A stretch of DNA of 5,357 nt from Bacteroidales bacterium (GTDB lineage Bacteria; Bacteroidota; Bacteroidia; Bacteroidales; UBA12077), in the NCBI GenBank assembly GCA_030600625.1, contig JAUVLS010000126.1, forward strand, positions 1-5,357, in the 5' to 3' direction. The translations under genes were made by a program, and so were the position numbers. The notes below the pieces were generated by a model. The model did not search any database. It was not told the DNA's origin and saw only the letters and a list, made by a program, of their open reading frames with translations. How positions within the stretch are numbered: position 1 is the stretch's first letter; every line of letters starts with the position of its first letter. This document shows, one piece after another, positions 1 through 5,183 of this stretch.

Positions 1-568
1 TTTAGAAACCGTATGGGGAAGTAAAAGATTTTTTATCTATTTTGTTGTTACCGGACTTGGAGCAGCTGTATTACATACATTTGTTATTCATTTGCAAATG
101 GCAAGTATTTTAAATGATATAAAAGCTTTTTCAAATACTCCATCGCCTGAAGCATTTGCGCTACTTGTAAAAGATCATTTTCCTGAATATTATTCTCAGA
201 TTTACAGCAAACTTTTGGATGGCTGGTATTCAAATCCGGATTCTCAGAGTTACATTGCAATGGCACAGCAATATATTAATGAACTGATGAGCTTTAAAAT
301 GAATATCCCAACAGTAGGTGCTTCTGGTGCTGTGTTTGGAATTCTTTTAGCTTTTGGAATGCTTTTCCCAAATACTCAATTGATGTTGCTATTTCCTCCA
401 ATACCAATTAAAGCAAAATATTTTGTAATATTTTACGGTGCACTTGAACTTTGGTTAGGCTTAACTCAGCCAGGAAGTAATATTGCTCACTTTGCTCACC
501 TCGGTGGCATGTTATTTGGGTTTATACTTATTAAATTTTGGAATAGCAAAAGGACAAACTTCTATTAA
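1..568 (+). CDS. Rhomboid family intramembrane serine protease, 5' end missing
   Basis: The frame is open from the first complete codon at position 2 to the TAA at 566-568, showing 188 residues, so the start lies before the window. Rhomboids cleave membrane-protein substrates inside the bilayer with a Ser-His dyad. Seen: GASGAVFG, the canonical GxSG motif, with the likely nucleophile at visible residue 108 (codon 323-325), and HFAHLGG, with the likely catalytic His at visible residue 166 in the last membrane helix. The HxxxN oxyanion motif of the second helix would lie upstream and cannot be checked. Visible residues 8-30 look like a membrane helix. A hydrophilic stretch of roughly 70 residues then precedes the GASG helix, much longer than the short loop there in GlpG. 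The C-terminus ends soon after the last helix. It is followed by a second rhomboid in the same direction. From general recollection, paired rhomboids near an EEP gene and mutL are common in this phylum. Family assignment is secure; the substrate is unknown. Confidence 0.9.
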   Translation, partial: LETVWGSKRFFIYFVVTGLGAAVLHTFVIHLQMASILNDIKAFSNTPSPEAFALLVKDHFPEYYSQIYSKLLDGWYSNPDSQSYIAMAQQYINELMSFKMNIPTVGASGAVFGILLAFGMLFPNTQLMLLFPPIPIKAKYFVIFYGALELWLGLTQPGSNIAHFAHLGGMLFGFILIKFWNSKRTNFY

Positions 569-612
569 CAATTATCTTTAAACAGGAAAAACAGAAAAAT
601 TTAATTGAATAT

Positions 613-752
613 CGAATAATGATTAACAATTTAAGAATTTAGAAGTAAAAATTACAAAAGTCAAAAAAGAAAATGACGAACTGATTTCTATCTTTGTATA
701 AAGTATTGAAGCTACTCAAAAAAATCTGAATCAATAAAAAAATCATTATTCG
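613..752. repeat. 12-bp inverted repeat in the gap between the rhomboid genes
   Basis: CGAATAATGATT at 613-624 is exactly repeated in inverted form at 741-752 (AATCATTATTCG), with 116 bases between the arms. It lies in the gene-free stretch 569-849, which is very A-rich and shows no convincing ORF, RNA gene or clear terminator. From memory, runs resembling GAATATCGAATAATGA are frequent intergenic repeats in Bacteroidota genomes, so this may be a decayed copy of such a family; that is inference. In sequence this biased a 12-bp match could arise by chance. Confidence 0.4.
689..696 (+). promoter_or_regulatory. Possible -7 promoter box upstream of the second rhomboid
   Basis: TATCTTTG fits the Bacteroidota -7 consensus TAnnTTTG exactly. 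I see no TTG -33 element 17-23 bases upstream, and the start codon is about 150 bases downstream, which would give a long leader. It may allow the second rhomboid and the EEP gene to be transcribed separately from the first rhomboid. Weak call. Confidence 0.25.
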
Positions 753-849
753 CAAATAAATCAAAAATCGTTAATCGGTGTTCCTTGTTCTTAAATCAAA
801 TAAAAAAGACAAAAAACCCAAAAAATAACAAAAACTACATCCAATTATC

Positions 850-1725
850 ATGAGTATCATCGATGAAATAAAAAAATCATTTAAAAGCGGAAGTGCTTTA
901 ATCAAGTTAATTTATATAAACATTGCTGTCTTTTTGGCAGTAAAACTTATAGGAACTTTTATTACCCTGTTACAATTAAATACTGGCTTTTCATTAGTAA
1001 CATGGTTTGCAGTTCCTGCCGATTTGAATAATCTTATATATAAACCCTGGACCATTTTTACATATATGTTTTTACATCAGGATCTTTTACACATCCTGTT
1101 TAATATGCTTTGGTTATATTGGTTTGGGATGATTTTTTTAAGCTATTTCGATAATAAAAAACTATTAAGTGTATATATTGTTGGTGGACTTGCGGGTGCC
1201 GCATTATATATTTTATCGTTCAATATATTTCCTTTATTCGATCAGGTATTACCAATGTCTTATGCACTTGGAGCTTCGGCTTCTGTTATTGCAATTGTAG
1301 TAGCAATATCGGTTTATGCACCAAATCATACCATAAACTTATTATTCTTTGGTCCGGTAAAATTAAAATATATAGCAATAATTTCTATTGTGCTTGATGT
1401 CTTAAGTATTGCTTCATCAAATGCGGGTGGACATATAGCTCACTTGGGAGGCGCACTGTTTGGATACCTGTACATTTCACAATTACGTAAAGGCAAAAAT
1501 ATCACGAAAGGTTTTGACCGTTTTATGGATAAAATATTTTCATTATTTAAACCGCAAGATAAATTTAAAGTAACCTACAAACGCCCTGTAAGCGATTACG
1601 AATACAATAAGGATAAGGCAACTAAACAAAAAGGCGTTGATGAAATTCTAGATAAAATTGCTAAATCAGGATACGACAGCCTGACAAAAAAGGAAAAAGA
1701 GATTTTATTTAAAAACAGCAAATAA
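850..1725 (+). CDS. Rhomboid family intramembrane serine protease with C-terminal DUF6576-like tail
   Basis: A complete 291-residue rhomboid. The six-helix core runs from about residue 17 to 212. HILFN (H81, N85) matches the HxxxN oxyanion motif of helix 2, which is preceded by PWTIFTYMFLHQDLLH, equivalent to the GlpG L1/helix-2 boundary but with WT in place of WR. The serine motif in helix 4 is GASAS (S143), with Ala instead of the second Gly of GxSG. GGHIAHLGG in helix 6 supplies the likely catalytic H198. Both dyad residues are present, so activity is plausible. After the membrane core comes a basic cytoplasmic tail ending in a short helical segment (about residues 262-291: VDEILDKIAKSGYDSLTKKE) that I recognise as the small DUF6576-type domain common on Bacteroidota rhomboids. 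The ATG at 850 begins a natural N-terminus with a short amphipathic lead before helix 1; there is no Shine-Dalgarno, as usual here. Substrate unknown. Confidence 0.93.
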   Translation: MSIIDEIKKSFKSGSALIKLIYINIAVFLAVKLIGTFITLLQLNTGFSLVTWFAVPADLNNLIYKPWTIFTYMFLHQDLLHILFNMLWLYWFGMIFLSYFDNKKLLSVYIVGGLAGAALYILSFNIFPLFDQVLPMSYALGASASVIAIVVAISVYAPNHTINLLFFGPVKLKYIAIISIVLDVLSIASSNAGGHIAHLGGALFGYLYISQLRKGKNITKGFDRFMDKIFSLFKPQDKFKVTYKRPVSDYEYNKDKATKQKGVDEILDKIAKSGYDSLTKKEKEILFKNSK

Positions 1726-1812
1726 AAAGATTTCCGTCAAAATATTTAAACTCCACTTGAATTTTTCGATCATTAATTCTAAATTAGATATAAATATCAA
1801 ATAAAATTTGAA

Positions 1813-2916
1813 TTGAAAGCGATTATTTACACTTTATTAAAGTATTTGAATTATATTTTTGTCGGGGCTTTGCTACTTTCCTATTTATCTGTATTTATAA
1901 GCCCTGAAAAAATATGGTTGTTGGCCTTTTTTGGATTAGCTTACCCTTTTCTATTAATTGTTAATTCACTTTTTATTATATTTTGGATTTACAAAAAAAG
2001 AAAACTCTTTATTATTCCATTAATAACCATATTGCTTGGCTGGAATTATCTGGCAACTTATATTCAAATCCCTTTAAAGAAACAAAATAAAAACACTGAA
2101 ATATCAGAAAATGGATTTAATATTTTATCCTTTAATGTAAGGCTATTTGATTTATATAACTGGAGCGAAACCGAAAATACACTTCCTGAAATTTTCGAAT
2201 TTATAAACACCAATGAATTTGATTTTATTTGTTTCCAGGAATTTTTTACTAAAAATAGCGGAGAGCTTAGTGAGAATTCAATTATGAAAAACATAAAGAA
2301 TAAATATCTTACACATATTGATTATACTTTTGAAAATATAAATTACAACTACGGGATTGCTACATTCAGTAATCACCCAATTGTTAACAGGGGTGTAATT
2401 AATTTCAGCAATTCATCAAATTCAAGTATTTATACTGATGTTGTAATAAACAAAGACACCATCAGGATTTTTAATAATCATTTGCAATCCATTCGTTTCA
2501 ATAAGAATAATTACTCATTTATTACCAACAGTAAAAATTTAAAAGATGACGAAAGATTAAAAGAAATAAAAGACATTTCTTTCAGACTACGTGATGCATT
2601 TATTAAAAGAGCCAGGCAGGCAGAAATAATATCAAAACACATTCAAAATTCGCCATATCCGGTGGTTGTATGTGGCGATTTTAATGACGTTCCTGTATCT
2701 TACTCTTATAGAAAAATGAAGCAGAATTTAAATGATTCGTTTGTTGAAGCAGGAAAAGGTATTGGAACTACATATATGGGTAAATTTCCTTCGTTCAGAA
2801 TTGATTTTATATTCCACAGCAAAGAAATAAAATGTGTGAATTTTGATATTCCTAATGTAAAACTTTCGGATCACTATCCTGTTACCGGAAAATTTTATTT
2901 AAATAGAGAAAACTAA
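1813..2916 (+). CDS. Membrane-anchored endonuclease/exonuclease/phosphatase (EEP) family protein
   Basis: A 367-residue protein of the DNase I/exonuclease III/inositol-phosphatase-like EEP fold. About the first 85 residues form two to three hydrophobic helices (roughly 10-30, 34-60 and 65-84, with the basic KKRK turn at 61-64), so the catalytic domain is tethered to the inner membrane. Domain motifs appear in order: LSFNVR (N108), FQEF (metal-binding E143), NNHLQS (H223), GDFND (D289, N291), RIDFIF (D331) and SDHYPV (D353, H354). All the usual metal and catalytic positions are present, so it is probably active, but the motifs do not tell nuclease from phosphodiesterase or lipid phosphatase. 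The start is taken as TTG at 1813: no in-frame ATG lies between the upstream stop at 1780 and the middle of the domain, and starting here gives a complete first helix (KAIIYTLLKYLNYIF). It begins 87 bases after the rhomboid stop with no evident promoter between, so co-transcription is likely. Confidence 0.88.
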   Translation: MKAIIYTLLKYLNYIFVGALLLSYLSVFISPEKIWLLAFFGLAYPFLLIVNSLFIIFWIYKKRKLFIIPLITILLGWNYLATYIQIPLKKQNKNTEISENGFNILSFNVRLFDLYNWSETENTLPEIFEFINTNEFDFICFQEFFTKNSGELSENSIMKNIKNKYLTHIDYTFENINYNYGIATFSNHPIVNRGVINFSNSSNSSIYTDVVINKDTIRIFNNHLQSIRFNKNNYSFITNSKNLKDDERLKEIKDISFRLRDAFIKRARQAEIISKHIQNSPYPVVVCGDFNDVPVSYSYRKMKQNLNDSFVEAGKGIGTTYMGKFPSFRIDFIFHSKEIKCVNFDIPNVKLSDHYPVTGKFYLNREN

Positions 2917-2965
2917 AGCTTGATGGCTGATTTATAAATATCATCAGGCATTCCTGACTAATGTA

Positions 2966-3916
2966 CTAGAAAGGTAAATTATCCAAATCGACATTGCCAC
3001 CCGAAACAATAATCCCGACTTTCTTATCTTTAAATAAATATCTATTCTCTATTACTACCGCCAAAGGAACTGCAGCCGATGGTTCAACAACAATTTTCAT
3101 CCGCTCCCAAATCATTCGCATCGCACTTACAATGGTTTCTTCTTTAGCTGTTAGTATTCCATCAACTTTTTCACGAATTATTTGAAAAGTCAACGGGCTT
3201 AAAGAAGTTAACAAACCATCGGCAATTGTATTTGGGCGCCCTGCAGGAATTAAAACACCCTTTTTAAAAGAACGAAAAGCGTCATCAGCATTCAAAGGTT
3301 CTGCACCATATACTTTAATCTCAGGATTAATTGCCTTTGAAGCAATAGCTGTTCCACTCATCAATCCGCCACCACCAATGGGCGCTATTATTACATCCAA
3401 ATCACGAACATCTTCTAAAAATTCTAAGGCAGCTGTTCCTTGTCCACAAATTACATTAAAGTTATTGTATGGATGAATAAATGTAGCTCCTGTTTCTTTC
3501 TTAACCTTGCTTAATGTTTCTTCGCGAGCTTGTAAAGTTGATTCACAAAAAGTAATTTTTGCTCCATAACCTTCAACTGCTTTCTTTTTAATTTCCGGAG
3601 CATTTTCAGGCATTACAATGAAGGCTGGTATTCCCAGCTGTTTTGCTGCCAAACTTAATGCCGCTGCATGATTTCCTGAAGAATGAGTTGTTACACCTTT
3701 TTCAGCTTCTTCTTTACTTAAAAGCCTTACAGCATTTGTAGCTCCGCGAAATTTAAATGCCCCAACTTTCTGAAAATTTTCACATTTAAAAAATAACTCT
3801 ATACTAAGAATTTCATTAATACTTTTGGACGATAGCACAGGAGTTTTATGGATTAAAGACTTTATTCTTTTATGTGCTTCCTGAATATCACTAAATTGTG
3901 GGGCCAATGGTGACAT
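2966..3916 (-). CDS. PLP-dependent L-serine/L-threonine dehydratase or serine racemase-like enzyme
   Basis: A 316-residue fold-type II PLP enzyme. It matches the biosynthetic/catabolic threonine dehydratase and serine racemase family along its length but lacks the C-terminal ACT-like domain of IlvA, so allosteric control by isoleucine is not expected. Seen: the Schiff-base lysine in GAFKFRGA (K55), HSSGNH (S79-H83), the phosphate-binding tetraglycine loop GGGG (181-184), and SGGN near the C-terminus (S305). Against mammalian serine racemase from memory, K55 and S80 align with K56 and S84, the catalytic pair for racemisation, and E206, A210 and D212 in the GAEPLNADD segment align with its divalent-cation site. 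It could deaminate serine/threonine to pyruvate/2-oxobutyrate, racemise serine, or act on 3-hydroxyaspartate; sequence alone does not decide. No Shine-Dalgarno is seen. A MITE-like element begins 20 bases upstream of the ATG. The gene converges with the EEP gene across about 50 bases. Confidence 0.92.
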   Translation of the reverse strand: MSPLAPQFSDIQEAHKRIKSLIHKTPVLSSKSINEILSIELFFKCENFQKVGAFKFRGATNAVRLLSKEEAEKGVTTHSSGNHAAALSLAAKQLGIPAFIVMPENAPEIKKKAVEGYGAKITFCESTLQAREETLSKVKKETGATFIHPYNNFNVICGQGTAALEFLEDVRDLDVIIAPIGGGGLMSGTAIASKAINPEIKVYGAEPLNADDAFRSFKKGVLIPAGRPNTIADGLLTSLSPLTFQIIREKVDGILTAKEETIVSAMRMIWERMKIVVEPSAAVPLAVVIENRYLFKDKKVGIIVSGGNVDLDNLPF

Positions 3917-3932
3917 AATATTTATTTTATGC

Positions 3933-3957
3933 TAAAGGTTACCTCTAAAAATTGAAT
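3933..3957 (+). repeat. Left target-site repeat (TAAA) and left terminal inverted repeat
   Basis: TAAA at 3933-3936 is the left copy of the flanking direct repeat. The 21-bp left terminal repeat follows at 3937-3957 (GGTTACCTCTAAAAATTGAA plus one base). Its partner is at 4178-4198, with 18 of 21 positions paired. Confidence 0.75.
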
Positions 3958-3969
3958 TCTTTCAAGAAA

Positions 3970-3977
3970 CAAATATA
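3970..3977 (-). promoter_or_regulatory. Possible -7 promoter box inside the element, reading towards the dehydratase gene
   Basis: Read on the reverse strand this is TATATTTG, an exact TAnnTTTG match. Initiation just downstream would give a leader of roughly 45-50 bases before the dehydratase ATG at 3916, a normal length. A TTG occurs upstream but only 12 bases away, too close for a standard -33 element, so the call is tentative. The box lies within the base stem of the element's left arm, so it would be element-supplied. Confidence 0.35.
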
Positions 3978-3999
3978 ATAAATAAGATGCAAGGCATGT

Positions 4000-4033
4000 T
4001 TTTTTGTAATAGCCATAGCTATTTCACAAAAAA
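4000..4033. repeat. Strong hairpin at the tip of the element's left arm
   Basis: Six pairs (AATAGC 4008-4013 with GCTATT 4018-4023) close a CATA tetraloop. After a 2-base bulge (4024-4025), eight more pairs join TTTTTTGT (4000-4007) to ACAAAAAA (4026-4033). On either strand this is a stem flanked by A and T runs, so in RNA it could act as a bidirectional terminator-like hairpin. Termination is inference. Confidence 0.6.
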
Positions 4034-4177
4034 TATAACGCAGTCAAATTGTTTATTATATTTATTCCCTACGGGTTTCCATAGTTTCTCAAATACTACT
4101 TCAAATTTTATCACATTATCCCGATAGTGTTTCAAAAAATTTCATCGTCTTTGAAAAACTATGGGAATCTTGATGTG

Positions 4178-4202
4178 ATTGAATTTATAGAGGCAACCTA
4201 AA
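4178..4202 (-). repeat. Right terminal inverted repeat and right target-site repeat (TAAA)
   Basis: 4178-4198 is the inverted partner of 3937-3957. TAAA at 4199-4202 is the right copy of the direct repeat. Without the element and one TAAA, the reverse gene ending at 4211 and the start at 3916 would be 28 bases apart. Confidence 0.75.
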
Positions 4203-4210
4203 GTAAAAAA

Positions 4211-4987
4211 TCATTCAGATTTTTCCGAATCATCTTTACTTTTTTTAAAGGCTTTAAATCGCAACGCAATCTCTGAGTACAAATTATAATCATCAATACT
4301 TAAAATATACTTATCCTGGAAATCACAAAATTCCATAAACTCATACGCTTCTTCGCCATTTAATCCTGTCAGATTTCTTATAATATGTTCATTATATCGA
4401 GGATACACCTCTTCTTTAACTTTGTCTTCTTTAGTTAATTTTATATATTTTTTAATTGCTTTAGCTTCTTTGCTGAATAAACTATAAATTAACGAAGCAG
4501 GAGAAGTAATTGTAGGTTCCATAACAAGCGGGAATTCCACATGTTTAAATATTTTTTTTAACTCCGGATTAATTCCAATGTCAGGTAATTCTAAATTTAT
4601 TACCTTGTATTCAAAATCCTTGTATGTTCCTAAATAAGAAATTGCAACTTCGGGAATTTCGTAATACCTGCTTTGTAAACAAATCTGAACTAACGAATCT
4701 TTAATAATTCCATTTACTCCATATTCCAGATAATCAAATCCTATTGCAGAAATATTTAAAATATCATCTGGTTTTACCCAAATCTCAAAATAACCTAAAG
4801 TATCTGCAACAACACCCCACTGTTGATCAATATTAATTACATGTGCAAGAGCAACCGGATATTTCCCTTCTTTACTTATCACCCGTCCCGAAAAATAATA
4901 TAAGCTATCACCCTCTTGCGCAAAAAGAGAGAATATTGACAGGTTTATCAATAAAAATAAGGAATATTTTTTTAGGGTTTCCGGCAT
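4211..4987 (-). CDS. Secreted carboxypeptidase-like regulatory domain protein, function unknown
   Basis: A 258-residue exported protein. Residues 1-23 form a signal peptide: basic KK at 6-7, hydrophobic core YSLFLLINLSIFSLF, probable cleavage after LFA before QEG. Residues about 32-105 match the carboxypeptidase D regulatory-like beta-sandwich found widely in Bacteroidota surface proteins: FSGRVISKEGKYPVALAHV, then ADTLGYFEIWV and LNISAIGFDYLEY, the usual order of a variable insertion, the DTxGxF turn and the ISxIGY-like strand. The C-terminal half (about 120-250) is mostly charged and helical, with an unassigned conserved-looking segment EFPLVMEPTITSPASLIYSL (151-170), and ends in a Lys/Glu/Asp-rich tail. 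It is not a TonB receptor: no plug or barrel follows. No lipobox Cys is present, so it is probably periplasmic or outer-membrane associated. A Shine-Dalgarno-like AAAAGGAAA upstream supports the ATG at 4987. Partner unknown. Confidence 0.8.
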   Translation of the reverse strand: MPETLKKYSLFLLINLSIFSLFAQEGDSLYYFSGRVISKEGKYPVALAHVINIDQQWGVVADTLGYFEIWVKPDDILNISAIGFDYLEYGVNGIIKDSLVQICLQSRYYEIPEVAISYLGTYKDFEYKVINLELPDIGINPELKKIFKHVEFPLVMEPTITSPASLIYSLFSKEAKAIKKYIKLTKEDKVKEEVYPRYNEHIIRNLTGLNGEEAYEFMEFCDFQDKYILSIDDYNLYSEIALRFKAFKKSKDDSEKSE

Positions 4988-4995
4988 TAATTATA

Positions 4996-5016
4996 TTTCC
5001 TTTTAATACAAATATA
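4996..5016 (-). promoter_or_regulatory. Probable -7 box and ribosome binding site for the carboxypeptidase-regulatory-like gene
   Basis: On the reverse strand TATATTTG (5009-5016) matches TAnnTTTG exactly and sits about 21 bases before the ATG. AAAAGGAAA (4996-5004) lies between them, 8 bases from the start codon, an unusually clear ribosome binding site for this window. The two sit so close that the leader would be very short (about 15 bases). No clear -33 TTG is seen. Confidence 0.45.
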
Positions 5017-5040
5017 AAATATGATCCTTTGACTCACATG

Positions 5041-5083
5041 AATGTTTAACAATCTTTAACTTTCTCTAATTATTTTAAACATT
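5041..5083. promoter_or_regulatory. 9-bp inverted repeat in the divergent intergenic region
   Basis: AATGTTTAA (5041-5049) and TTAAACATT (5075-5083) are perfect inverted copies, with centres 34 bp apart, in the space between the two divergent genes. TTTAAC also occurs twice nearby (5045-5050, 5055-5060). It could be a paired operator half-site serving either promoter, but the composition is A+T-rich and a chance match is possible. Confidence 0.25.
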
Positions 5084-5136
5084 AAAACCATACTGTTTCG
5101 TCTTGTGTTTAATCTTTTTTGCATCCTTTTTTTGGT

Positions 5137-5144
5137 TATCTTCG
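5137..5144 (+). promoter_or_regulatory. Probable -7 promoter box for dapD
   Basis: TATCTTCG is one base away from TAnnTTTG and lies 39 bases before the dapD ATG. TTTG at 5118-5121 may be the -33 element, although the 15-base spacer is shorter than the usual 17-23. The position in the divergent gap is right for dapD transcription. Confidence 0.35.
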
Positions 5145-5183
5145 TATTCTGATTACTTTAAAACGTGATTAACAATAAATAGA

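Larger units (their letters stand above)
3937..4198. mobile_element. MITE-like non-autonomous transposable element, 262 bp
   Basis: The stretch begins GGTTACCTC and ends GAGGCAACC. The outer 21 bases at each end are inverted repeats with 18/21 paired (mismatches at 3941/4194, 3948/4187 and 3954/4181). Immediately outside, TAAA occurs at 3933-3936 and again at 4199-4202, a perfect 4-bp direct repeat expected of target-site duplication by a DDE transposase. No ORF of transposase size lies inside. The interior holds two adjacent hairpin arms: 3971-4063 (a 15-pair base and a 14-pair tip) and 4076-4167 (an 18-position base with 16 Watson-Crick pairs, one G-T and one mismatch, plus inner stems). 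With the terminal repeats this gives a three-stem, cloverleaf-like fold. I cannot name the parent IS family; the 4-bp duplication and GGTT ends are the clues. Occurrence of other copies in the genome is the decisive test. Confidence 0.78.

Noticed and set aside
84..266. Reverse-strand ORF of 60 codons opposite the first rhomboid
   Set aside because: Antisense shadow of a clear rhomboid coding frame; no family resemblance.
2064..2294. Reverse-strand ORF of 76 codons opposite the EEP gene
   Set aside because: Lies within the EEP domain on the opposite strand and has no recognisable motif.
2919..2948. Weak hairpin (CTTGATG with CATCAGG) between the convergent EEP and dehydratase genes as a bidirectional terminator
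   Set aside because: Seven pairs including a G-T, a 16-base loop and no T tract on either strand; not strong enough to call.
2994..3185. Forward ORF of 63 codons opposite the dehydratase
   Set aside because: Antisense to a well-supported enzyme gene; composition explained by the complementary codons.
3937..4198. The structured gap as a riboswitch or other cis-regulatory RNA leader of the dehydratase gene
   Set aside because: Terminal inverted repeats with an exact flanking 4-bp duplication fit insertion of a mobile element better, and no known riboswitch core was recognised.
4085..4201. A 38-codon open stretch inside the element ending in IEFIEAT, with its stop codon in the TAAA repeat, as a possible transposase C-terminal remnant
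   Set aside because: No start codon, a TAG immediately upstream, no recognisable transposase motif, and the frame overlaps the hairpin arm; short open stretches are expected by chance.
4843..5049. Forward ORF of 68 codons across the start of the secreted-protein gene
   Set aside because: Mostly antisense to the signal peptide and regulatory domain, and runs through the promoter region; no supporting motif.
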